Assembly: GCA_050946535.1 (NCBI GenBank)
Contig: JBMNUZ010000007.1
Span: 29,347 to 93,346 of the forward strand
DNA: 64,000 nucleotides
DNA from: RUG708 sp050946535
Lineage (GTDB): Bacteria; Bacillota; Clostridia; Peptostreptococcales; Anaerovoracaceae
Direction: 5' to 3'
Shown here one piece after another: positions 24,735 through 32,629 of the stretch; the stretch's first letter is position 1; every line of letters starts with the position of its first letter. The translations under genes were made by a program, and so were the position numbers. The notes beneath the pieces are model-generated. The model had not been told where the DNA came from. It ran no database searches and saw only the letters and a list, made by a program, of their open reading frames with translations.

Positions 24735-24771
24735 CTGCCCGTGCGGAAACTGCCGGGAGAAAGGAGGCAAA

Positions 24772-25269
24772 ATGTATAAAGTAGGCATCATTACTTCCAG
24801 CGACAAAGGTTCGAGAGGAGAAAGAGAGGACAAAGGCGGCCCGAAGATAAAAGAGATCGTCGGACAGTTTTCCGACGATTACGAGGTCGCTGACTACGTA
24901 ATGCTTCCAGACGAGAGAGACCAGCTTTCGGCAGCCATGATAAAGATGGCGGATGAAGAGGGAATCGATCTCATCATAACGACCGGCGGAACGGGTTTCT
25001 CAAAGCGCGACGTCACACCTGAGGCGACGATGGATGTCGTAGAAAGGCGCACACCTGGCATTTCAGAAGCCATGAGGAGCATCAGCCTGGAGATCACTAT
25101 GAGAGCGATGCTGTCGAGAGCCGAGTCGGGAATCAGAGGGGATACGCTTATAGTAAATCTTCCCGGGAGCCCGAAGGCGATAGAGGAAGTCCTCGGTCCG
25201 ATACTTCCTTCATTGAAGCACGGTCTCGACATCCTGCAGGGCAAAGATGCAGAATGCGCAAGAAAATAA
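24772..25269 (+). CDS. MogA/MoaB family molybdopterin-binding protein
   Basis: 165 residues. The MPT-binding fold with TTGGTGFSKRDVTPEAT (residues about 68-84) and LPGSPKAIEEVLGPILP. MogA adenylates molybdopterin ahead of molybdate insertion; MoaB is a close relative, and sequence alone does not separate them. GAGAAAGGAGGCAAA fixes the ATG at 24772, so a longer frame into the preceding gene is rejected. No moa, moe or molybdate transport genes are nearby; a MOSC gene is at 3342. Confidence 0.88.
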   Translation: MYKVGIITSSDKGSRGEREDKGGPKIKEIVGQFSDDYEVADYVMLPDERDQLSAAMIKMADEEGIDLIITTGGTGFSKRDVTPEATMDVVERRTPGISEAMRSISLEITMRAMLSRAESGIRGDTLIVNLPGSPKAIEEVLGPILPSLKHGLDILQGKDAECARK

Positions 25270-25363
25270 ACGGTCAGGGGAATGAGTACCACTGCGGTGA
25301 TGCTGTTCCAGTGGAGCTGCCGTTTCAATGCGGCTGCAGCTCCAATAATATTCAGAAAGAAAC

Positions 25364-25395
25364 AAGGTCCGGAACGTCTGTGCGTTCCGGACCTT
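25364..25395. terminator. bidirectional terminator between mogA and the HAD gene
   Basis: AAGGTCCGGAACG (25364-25376) is the exact reverse complement of CGTTCCGGACCTT (25383-25395), loop TCTGTG. A second hairpin, TGGAGCTGC with GCAGCTCCA (25312-25320, 25336-25344), precedes it. Confidence 0.9.
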
Positions 25396-25475
25396 TTGCT
25401 GTATGTGCCGTTTTCGTTTTTTGTGACCGGCCTGGACCGATGCCCCCTGCCCCTGCCACTGTTGTTCGTGCAGTA

Positions 25476-26282
25476 TCAGTCTCTGAATGCTTCCGGAATA
25501 TCGCATACTCCTTTGAGTATGAATTCAGGCCTGTACGGGAAGTTGTTGACCGTGTGCATGTCTGTGACGCCGGTCAGCACCAGGAACGTGTGCATGCCTG
25601 TCTCAATTCCGGCGACGATGTCGGTGTCCATGCGGTCTCCGATAATCGCCGATCTTTCCGAGTGTGTGCCGAGCATGCGGAGACCGGTGCGCACCATCAG
25701 CGGATTGGGTTTGCCGACAAAATATGCGTTCTTTCCGGTGGCAAGTTCGATAGGAGCCGTAAAAGCTCTGCAGGCAGGTGCGATTCCGCCGTCCTTCGGC
25801 CCTGTGATATCGTAGTTGGTGCCGATCAGACGTGCTCCGTTGTTGACCATATTGCACGCCTTGATTATCGTGTCGTAGTTGTAATTGTGACCCTCTCCGA
25901 CGACCACGTAGTCGGGATTCGTATCGTTCATGCTGATCCCCTGATCGTAGAGGGCGTTTATCAGTCCCGGTTCGCCTATCACGTATGCGGAACATCCGGG
26001 CGACTGGCTTGCGAGAAAGCGCGCCGTCGCAAGAGCGCTTGTGTAGAAATGAGACTCGTCTATGTCGAGTCCGAGGCCCAGAAGCTTGCCCCTGAGATCG
26101 ACGGGCGACTTGTCGCTTGCGTTAGTCAGAAAAAGAAAATGCTTGCCGTTGTCTTTGAGCCAGTTTACGAAATCTTTTACTCCGGGTAGAAGCCTGCTTC
26201 CATAGTATATGACTCCGTCCATGTCGCAGATGAAGCCGTCGATTTCGTTCAGCTGTTCCCTGAGTGTTTCTTTGTTTTCCAT
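25476..26282 (-). CDS. HAD-IIA family phosphatase (NagD-like)
   Basis: 268 residues. The motif I DMDGVIYYG holds the nucleophile D20 and D22, then FLFLTNASDKSP (motif II region), a C2-type cap, GKPNPLM (motif III lysine) and GDRMDTDIVAG (motif IV acids). NagD/AraL-type enzymes hydrolyse sugar phosphates or nucleotides; the precise substrate is unknown. The ribosome site is AAGGAGTGATTAAATAAT on the minus strand. Monocistronic, with its own promoter. Confidence 0.93.
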   Translation of the reverse strand: MENKETLREQLNEIDGFICDMDGVIYYGSRLLPGVKDFVNWLKDNGKHFLFLTNASDKSPVDLRGKLLGLGLDIDESHFYTSALATARFLASQSPGCSAYVIGEPGLINALYDQGISMNDTNPDYVVVGEGHNYNYDTIIKACNMVNNGARLIGTNYDITGPKDGGIAPACRAFTAPIELATGKNAYFVGKPNPLMVRTGLRMLGTHSERSAIIGDRMDTDIVAGIETGMHTFLVLTGVTDMHTVNNFPYRPEFILKGVCDIPEAFRD

Positions 26283-26341
26283 TATTATTTAATCACTCCT
26301 TCCGATTAAATACTTTCATTAATCTCTTCTTTACAATCTGG

Positions 26342-26370
26342 ATTTTACCAGAGAGGTGCGCCTTAAACAA
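26342..26370 (-). promoter_or_regulatory. promoter of the HAD gene
   Basis: Minus strand: TTGTTT (26370-26365), 17 bases, TAAAAT (26347-26342), about 60 bases before the start codon. Confidence 0.6.
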
Positions 26371-26501
26371 TTAAGTCTGTGTGAAGTATTCATAAAAGTT
26401 TCTGAAACTCGTGCGGCAGGGAGATGCAGGCAGGTATATCTGACATTGCTTCCCATAGCTTCTCATTGTTTCTGGCATGGCATTAATAAGGTAATAAACG
26501 A

Positions 26502-26529
26502 GTGTTATTTTATTAACATGTGCTATAAT
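26502..26529 (+). promoter_or_regulatory. Rex-like site and -10 box of hypAB
   Basis: GTGTTAT-TTTA-TTAACAT (26502-26519) agrees with TTGTTAA-N4-TTAACAA at 11 of 14 fixed positions and is a near-perfect dyad (TGTTA-N6-TAACA). TATAAT follows at 26524-26529, so the site covers the -35 to -10 spacer. Rex controls hydrogenase-linked genes in Clostridia, which fits hypAB. Confidence 0.55.
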
Positions 26530-26606
26530 AAGCTTGCGTGCAAACGTTTCTTTTGTTTGTAATATCAATTGATTTTTAACGGGATCATAACGGAAAGGAA
26601 TAACTG

Positions 26607-26954
26607 ATGCATGAATCATCGCTGGTGCAGTTTACACTGAACGCTGTAGAGCACAAAGCGGCTGAAGTAGGAATCAAGAGGGTGAGGGTCATCCATCTGG
26701 TTCTGGGAGAGCTGCGCGGTGCTCTGCCTGAACTGATGCAGGAGTCATTCCGCTTGTTGAAAAGGAGAAGACCTATTTTCCAGGATGCTGTTCTCGATAT
26801 GGCGGTCAGGCCGGTTATCCTGAAATGCAGGGACTGCGGGACGGAATACCAGAAGGAAGACTTTCATGATGTCAGGTGTCCGAACTGCGGTGAGACCAAT
26901 TTTGAAATTATTTCAGGCAGCGAGCTGTACATCGATTCATTTGAGGGAGAATAG
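26607..26954 (+). CDS. hypA: hydrogenase/urease nickel incorporation protein HypA
   Basis: 115 residues. The N-terminal MHESSLV has His2 for nickel binding, and the zinc site is made by C74, C77 (CRDC) and C91, C94 (CPNC). HypA passes nickel to [NiFe]-hydrogenase large subunits together with HypB. CGGAAAGGAATAACTG precedes the ATG. Three bases separate it from hypB. No hypCDEF or hydrogenase genes are in the window. Confidence 0.95.
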   Translation: MHESSLVQFTLNAVEHKAAEVGIKRVRVIHLVLGELRGALPELMQESFRLLKRRRPIFQDAVLDMAVRPVILKCRDCGTEYQKEDFHDVRCPNCGETNFEIISGSELYIDSFEGE

Positions 26955-26957
26955 AAG

Positions 26958-27617
26958 ATGAAGGTATATTTAGATCAGGACATACTGCAGGAAAACGACA
27001 ACCAGGCAGACGAAAACAGAAAACTGTTCGACAACACGCTGGTAGTCAATTTGATCGGATCGCCAGGATGCGGCAAGACGACTCTTCTGGAGAAGACCAT
27101 AGAATCTTTGAAAGACGAATTCAGGGTTGCCGTGATCGAGGGCGACATCTATACGACGAAAGACGCCGAAAGGATCGAGAAGTTCGGAATCCCTTCTGTT
27201 CAGATAAACACGGCGGGCGGATGCCACCTCAGCGCTGAGATTACTTCGCAGGCTGCGTCCGACCTGGATCTCAACGATATCGATATTCTGTTCATCGAGA
27301 ACGTGGGAAACCTGGTATGCCCGGCGGAATTCGATCTCGGCGAGGACTGCAAAGTAGCGGTGCTCAGCGTCGTAGAAGGAGATGACAAGCCGGCCAAGTA
27401 TCCGCTGCTCTTCAGCGAAGCAGGCGTCGTGCTCCTGACGAAGACGGATCTGCTTCCGTACACGAATTTCAATATGGAATCAGCAAAGAAGGACATAGTT
27501 GCTCTCAATACAGATGCGCCGATCTACGAAATGGATGTCTTGAAGGGCATCGGCATGGACGAGTGGCTCGACTGGCTCCGCGGGAAGTTCAGGGCTAAGA
27601 GCGGAAAGACGAATTAA
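26958..27617 (+). CDS. hypB: hydrogenase nickel incorporation GTPase HypB
   Basis: 219 residues, SIMIBI GTPase. Walker A GSPGCGKT (34-41); NTAGGCHLSAEI with the metal-binding C89-H90 pair; ENVGNLVCPAEFDLGE; and LTKTDLLPY as the NKxD-type guanine motif. It lacks the N-terminal CxxCGC motif and the His-rich stretch, so nickel storage is unlikely. The short form is common in Firmicutes. It acts with HypA in GTP-driven nickel delivery. Confidence 0.95.
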   Translation: MKVYLDQDILQENDNQADENRKLFDNTLVVNLIGSPGCGKTTLLEKTIESLKDEFRVAVIEGDIYTTKDAERIEKFGIPSVQINTAGGCHLSAEITSQAASDLDLNDIDILFIENVGNLVCPAEFDLGEDCKVAVLSVVEGDDKPAKYPLLFSEAGVVLLTKTDLLPYTNFNMESAKKDIVALNTDAPIYEMDVLKGIGMDEWLDWLRGKFRAKSGKTN

Positions 27618-27688
27618 TTTCTTTTTATAATATTATCGCAAATTCTGATTACTTTTTTACGCTGATGCATTATAATTGTATTTGATTA

Positions 27689-27726
27689 AAGCGATAAACA
27701 AGTTCTGAAGCGATAAACGAGTTCGG
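27689..27726 (+). repeat. 19-bp tandem repeat
   Basis: AAGCGATAAACAAGTTCTG (27689-27707) is followed directly by a copy (27708-27726) with two changes. Confidence 0.88.
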
Positions 27727-27751
27727 TTATTAATAATGCAAAATTTGAGAT

Positions 27752-27778
27752 GGCGGAGCATTTTATTGCTCCGCCTTT
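27752..27778 (+). terminator. terminator of hypAB
   Basis: GGCGGAGCA (27752-27760) pairs perfectly with TGCTCCGCC (27767-27775), followed by TTT. Confidence 0.82.
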
Positions 27779-27910
27779 AAAGTAATAAATATGTTTCGTA
27801 TTCGCCGTTTTGCGGCGTTATAGCGCAGTTTACAGGCTTGGTATTCTTAAAAATTACGGATAAATGCGTATTTTACAGAAAATATTTTGCCTACAGCCGA
27901 ATTCTCAAGT

Positions 27911-27938
27911 TTGACAATGGAAAAATTATGTTTATAAT
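27911..27938 (+). promoter_or_regulatory. gltB promoter
   Basis: Perfect TTGACA (27911-27916), 16 bases, perfect TATAAT (27933-27938). Confidence 0.85.
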
Positions 27939-27967
27939 GGATACAAATTATACATTGTACACATTTT

Positions 27968-27996
27968 GTCTCGCTGAACCAGTGAGGCAATTTTTT
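27968..27996 (+). terminator. terminator-like hairpin in the gltB leader
   Basis: GTCTCGCT (27968-27975) pairs with AGTGAGGC (27981-27988), two wobbles, then AA and six T (27991-27996). It lies between the promoter and the gene, so it could attenuate gltBD transcription. Confidence 0.6.
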
Positions 27997-28063
27997 CACT
28001 CGAGATGTTTTTATGGAAATGAAGGCCGGCGTTTTTGGAGCCGCCGGAGTCAGGGAGGAAAAA

Positions 28064-31000
28064 ATGGAAGAAAAGCGCGAAGATTTGTTTGGAACTGCGC
28101 ACGAAAGACCGCCTTTGTACGACAGCTCGTACGAGCACGACAACTGCGGAATCGGCGCGATCGTAAATATAGAGGGCAAAAAATCGCATAAAACCGTGGA
28201 CAATGCCCTGACTATCGTCGAAAGACTCGAACACAGAGCCGGCAGGGACGCTACCGGAAAGACAGGCGACGGAGTAGGAATCCTGCTTCAGATATCGCAC
28301 TCGTTCTTCGCAGAGGCCGAGCCGGAGTTAAATCTGCCGGCGGACGGAAGCTTCGGAGTGGGAATGTTTTTCTTTCCACAGGACGAACTTCAGCTCAAGC
28401 AGTCTATGAAGCTCTTCGAAGTCGTACTGAAAAAAGAAGGGCTAAAGATGCTCGGCTGGAGAAAGGTGCCTGTAAATGCAGACGTACTCGGCAGCAAGGC
28501 GCTCGAAAGCATGCCTTCGATCTACCAGTGTTTCATCAAGAGACCGAGGAATGTGCGCCAGGGCATCGAATTCGACAGAAAGCTCTATATCGTCAGGCGC
28601 ATATTCGAGAAGGCGAATCACAATACGTATGTATGCTCGCTGTCCAGCAGGACGATAGTATATAAAGGTATGTTTCTCGTCGGCCAGCTCAGAGCGTTCT
28701 ATCTCGACCTTCAGGATGAGAACTTCAAATCGGCGATCGCAATCGTTCATTCGAGATTTTCTACAAATACCTTCCCTTCGTGGGAGAGAGCTCATCCGAA
28801 CAGGCTCATCGTGCACAACGGCGAGATAAATACGATACGAGGCAACGTCAACAAGATGTATTCCCGCGAGGAAACGATGAAGGGCGGCATGCTCGGAGAA
28901 GAGGATCTCTACAAGGTGCTTCCAGTTGTCGACCACTGGGCTAGCGATTCTGCCATGCTCGACAACACGCTGGAATTTCTGATGATGGAGGGCATCGATC
29001 TCCCGAAGGCCCTCATGATATGCATTCCTGAGCCGTGGGCCAACAACCGCAATATGGATCAGAAGAAGAGAGATTTTTACCAGTACGAGGCTACCTTGAT
29101 GGAGCCGTGGGACGGTCCTGCTTCAATACTCTTCAGCGACGGCGACGTCATGGGGGCGGTGCTCGACAGAAACGGACTCCGTCCTTCGAGATATTACGTG
29201 ACAAAGGACGGCTATCTCGTCCTTTCGTCGGAAGTAGGAGTGCTGGATATCGATCCTTCCGAGATCGTGGAAAAGGACAGGCTCCGTCCGGGCAAAATGC
29301 TGCTCGTCGACACGAGACAGGGACGCATTATCTCCGACGATGAACTCAAGATGAAGTATGCCACCGAGCATCCTTACGGCGAGTGGCTCGAGGAAAACCT
29401 CACGAAACTTGCCGATATCAAGATTCCGAACAAGGCTGACGTACAGTACAGCAAAGATGAGCTGGCACGGCTTCAGACGGTATTCGGATATACATATGAG
29501 GACATCAACTGGTACCTGAAGAATACGGCGATGAAAGGCGAGGAGCCGATCGTGGCGATGGGAGCAGACGTTCCGCTGCCGCTGCTCTCGAAAAAGAATC
29601 CGCCTCTGTTCAGCTATTTCAAGCAGCTGTTCGCGCAGGTGACGAATCCGCCGATCGATGCGATCAGAGAGGAGATCGTGACGTCGACGCACGTTTATCT
29701 GGGAGCTTCAGGCAACATGCTCAAGGTCACTCCGGAGAACTGCAAGTCGATCAGAATAAGAAATCCTATTCTTACGAACACCGACCTGCTGAAGATAAAG
29801 TATACGAAGATCGAGGGTTACAAGGTCAAGGTAGTTCCGATCACTTACTATAAGGGGACTTCGCTCGAGGACGCCATCGAGGACATATTCCTGCTCGTGG
29901 ACAGGGCTGTCAGGGACGGCACGAATATAATAATCCTGAGCGACAGGGACGTCGACGAATATCACGTTCCGGTGCCTTCGCTCCTGGCTGTTTCGGCGGT
30001 TCAGCAGCATCTCGTAAGGACGAAGAACAGGACGCAGCTTTCGTTCATACTCGAAAGCGGGGAACCAAGAGAGATACACCATTTTGCAACGCTGCTCGGC
30101 TACGGTGCCACTGCTATCAATCCGTATCTCGCACTCGACACGATCAAGGATCTGGTCGACACCAACATACTCGACAAGGACTACTATGCGGCGTCCGAGG
30201 ATTACTGCGACGGCGTGCTTGCCGGAGTCCTGAGGATCGCGTCCAAGATGGGCATTTCGACGATCCAGTCGTACATGGGAGCTCAGATTTTCGAGGCCGT
30301 GGGCATCGACAAGAAAGTCATAGACAAGTACTTTACGAATACGCTCAGCCCTGTAGGCGGCATAACGCTGAAGGATATAGAGAACGACATCCTGGAGAGA
30401 CACAACAAGGCGTTCGATCCGCTGGGTCTCACGACGGATCTCACTCCGGAGAGCATGGGATTCAGGAAAAACGTGAACGGAGGAGAAAAGCATCTCTATA
30501 ATCCTGCCACGATCGACGCTCTGCATACGGCTGTAAGGACAGGAAGCTACGAAAAATTCAAGGAATACGCGTCTATGATAGAGGATGACGATTCTCCGGC
30601 TCATATACGCGACCTGATGAAGTTCAGATTTCCGAAGAAGGGAGTTCCGCTTTCCGAGGTCGAGAGCGTGGAATCCATAGTGAAGAGGTTCAAGATCGGA
30701 GCTATGTCTTACGGTGCGCTCTCGCTGGAAGCCCACGAAACGCTCGCCATTGCGATGAATGAAATCGGCGGCAAGTCGAATACGGGCGAAGGCGGAGAAA
30801 ACGCGGACAGATTCAAGCCTAAGAACGGAATCAATAAAAACAGCGCGATCAAGCAGGTGGCATCCGCGAGATTCGGAGTCACGTCTGAATATCTTGTGAG
30901 CGCGAAGGAAATACAGATAAAGATGGCTCAGGGGGCCAAGCCAGGCGAAGGCGGACATCTGCCAGGCAGGAAGGTATATCCTGAAATAGCGGCAACGAGA

Positions 31001-32629
31001 TTCTCGACACCAGGGGTGGGCCTCATCTCGCCTCCTCCTCATCACGATATCTACTCGATCGAGGATCTGGCTCAGCTGATATACGATCTCAAGTCGGCTA
31101 ACAGCAAGGCTGCTATAAATGTCAAGCTCGTGTCGGAAGCCGGAGTAGGAACGGTTGCGGCCGGAGTAGCGAAGGCCGGCGCCGAGATCATCCTCATCTC
31201 AGGATACGACGGCGGCACAGGCGCAGCGCCGGCCAACTCCACGATGGGAGCAGGTCTGCCGTGGGAGCTCGGGCTCGCAGAGGCGCATCAGACTCTGATC
31301 ATGAACGGCCTGAGAACGAGAGTAAAGCTCGAGGCGGACGGCAAACTTATGACCGGCAGAGACGTAGCGGTGGCAGCGCTCCTCGGAGCAGAGGAATTCA
31401 GTTTCGCCACGCTTCCGCTCGTATCTCTTGGATGCGTGATGATGAGAGTCTGCAACAGGGACAGCTGTCCGATGGGAATAGCTACGCAGAATCCTGTCCT
31501 CCGCAAGAGATTCAGAGGCAAGCCTGAGTACGTGAAGAACTGCATGTTCTTCATAGCGCAGGAACTGAGAGAATACATGGCGAAGCTCGGGTTCAGGACA
31601 GTCGACGAAATGGTCGGCAGGACTGACATGCTCGAGCCTGACGAAGATAAGCTGAAAGGAAAGACGAGCTCGGTCGATCTTCATCCGCTTCTCGACAATC
31701 CTTATACGGGAGACGACGTGAAGCGCACGTTTGTTCCGGCCGATTCGTTTGATTTCAAGATAGACAAGACGAAGGACGAGACGGTTCTCTACAAGACGCT
31801 CGGAGCGAAGCTCAAGAAGAAAGAGCCTGCGACCATTAACGTGAATGTATCGAATACCGACAGAGCGTTCGGCACTGTGTTCGGGTCGAGGATCACGGAG
31901 CTTTACGGCAATACGCTGGAAGATGACACATATTATATAAGGTGCAAAGGCACCGGAGGCCAGAGCTTCGGGGCGTTCCTGCCGAAGGGTATGACGCTTG
32001 AGCTCTGCGGCGACAGCAACGATTATCTCGGCAAGGGCATGAGCGGCGGAAAAATCATCGTATATCCGCCGAACGGCATCACTTTCAAACCTGAAGAGAA
32101 CATCATAATCGGAAATGTCGCACTTTACGGAGCCACTTCCGGCAAACTGTTCGTAAACGGTATGGCGGGCGAGAGGTTCTGCGTGAGAAATTCGGGCGCC
32201 ATAGCAGTCGTCGAGGGTGTCGGAAATCACGGAATCGAATACATGACAGGCGGCAGAGTAGTTATACTCGGTCCTGTCGGGGAGAACCTCGCTGCCGGCA
32301 TGTCGGGCGGCATCGCTTACGTGCTCGACGAAGAGGGCGACGTCTACATGAAGCTCAACAGAAGCATGGTTTCATACGAAAAGGTCGTCAGAAATACAGA
32401 TGTTGCGGAGCTCAGAGAAATGATCGAGGAGCACGTGAAGTACACCGGATCGCCTAAGGGGAAAATGATCCTGGAGAACTTCGAAGAATATCTGCCGAAA
32501 TTCAGGAAGATCATGCCTCACGATTACAAGCGCATGCTCGATCTCGTCACGAAGTACGAACAGAAAGGCATGAGCAGCGAACAGTCGGTTGAAAGCGCGT
32601 TTTACGAATACGAAAGGGAGGCGGAGTAA
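28064..32629 (+). CDS. gltB: glutamate synthase large subunit
   Basis: 1521 residues, full length. Domains in order: N-terminal Ntn glutaminase (the mature N-terminal nucleophile is C28 in HDNCGIGAIV, so 27 residues are a propeptide), central domain, FMN-binding synthase domain with SYGALSLEAHETLA, GAKPGEGGHLPG, GYDGGTGAAP and the [3Fe-4S] cysteines CVMMRVCNRDSCPMGIATQ, and the C-terminal beta-helix (gltB-3) of GXXG repeats. It makes two glutamates from glutamine and 2-oxoglutarate with GltD. AGGGAGGAAAAA supports ATG 28064 over 28013. No base separates its stop from gltD. Confidence 0.96.
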   Translation: MEEKREDLFGTAHERPPLYDSSYEHDNCGIGAIVNIEGKKSHKTVDNALTIVERLEHRAGRDATGKTGDGVGILLQISHSFFAEAEPELNLPADGSFGVGMFFFPQDELQLKQSMKLFEVVLKKEGLKMLGWRKVPVNADVLGSKALESMPSIYQCFIKRPRNVRQGIEFDRKLYIVRRIFEKANHNTYVCSLSSRTIVYKGMFLVGQLRAFYLDLQDENFKSAIAIVHSRFSTNTFPSWERAHPNRLIVHNGEINTIRGNVNKMYSREETMKGGMLGEEDLYKVLPVVDHWASDSAMLDNTLEFLMMEGIDLPKALMICIPEPWANNRNMDQKKRDFYQYEATLMEPWDGPASILFSDGDVMGAVLDRNGLRPSRYYVTKDGYLVLSSEVGVLDIDPSEIVEKDRLRPGKMLLVDTRQGRIISDDELKMKYATEHPYGEWLEENLTKLADIKIPNKADVQYSKDELARLQTVFGYTYEDINWYLKNTAMKGEEPIVAMGADVPLPLLSKKNPPLFSYFKQLFAQVTNPPIDAIREEIVTSTHVYLGASGNMLKVTPENCKSIRIRNPILTNTDLLKIKYTKIEGYKVKVVPITYYKGTSLEDAIEDIFLLVDRAVRDGTNIIILSDRDVDEYHVPVPSLLAVSAVQQHLVRTKNRTQLSFILESGEPREIHHFATLLGYGATAINPYLALDTIKDLVDTNILDKDYYAASEDYCDGVLAGVLRIASKMGISTIQSYMGAQIFEAVGIDKKVIDKYFTNTLSPVGGITLKDIENDILERHNKAFDPLGLTTDLTPESMGFRKNVNGGEKHLYNPATIDALHTAVRTGSYEKFKEYASMIEDDDSPAHIRDLMKFRFPKKGVPLSEVESVESIVKRFKIGAMSYGALSLEAHETLAIAMNEIGGKSNTGEGGENADRFKPKNGINKNSAIKQVASARFGVTSEYLVSAKEIQIKMAQGAKPGEGGHLPGRKVYPEIAATRFSTPGVGLISPPPHHDIYSIEDLAQLIYDLKSANSKAAINVKLVSEAGVGTVAAGVAKAGAEIILISGYDGGTGAAPANSTMGAGLPWELGLAEAHQTLIMNGLRTRVKLEADGKLMTGRDVAVAALLGAEEFSFATLPLVSLGCVMMRVCNRDSCPMGIATQNPVLRKRFRGKPEYVKNCMFFIAQELREYMAKLGFRTVDEMVGRTDMLEPDEDKLKGKTSSVDLHPLLDNPYTGDDVKRTFVPADSFDFKIDKTKDETVLYKTLGAKLKKKEPATINVNVSNTDRAFGTVFGSRITELYGNTLEDDTYYIRCKGTGGQSFGAFLPKGMTLELCGDSNDYLGKGMSGGKIIVYPPNGITFKPEENIIIGNVALYGATSGKLFVNGMAGERFCVRNSGAIAVVEGVGNHGIEYMTGGRVVILGPVGENLAAGMSGGIAYVLDEEGDVYMKLNRSMVSYEKVVRNTDVAELREMIEEHVKYTGSPKGKMILENFEEYLPKFRKIMPHDYKRMLDLVTKYEQKGMSSEQSVESAFYEYEREAE

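Larger units (their letters stand above)
27618..28063 (+). other. 446-bp spacer between hypB and gltB
   Basis: No gene. In order: AT-rich sequence, a 19-bp tandem repeat (27689-27726), the hypAB terminator (27752-27778), the gltB promoter (27911-27938) and a terminator-like leader hairpin (27968-27996). Confidence 0.65.

Noticed and set aside
27940..28063. T-box or other known riboswitch in the gltB leader
   Set aside because: The leader before the hairpin is too short and lacks any T-box or known aptamer motif.
29708..31045. 445-codon antisense frame inside gltB
   Set aside because: Lies fully opposite a confidently assigned gene, no ribosome site, composition follows the gltB codon pattern; a shadow frame.
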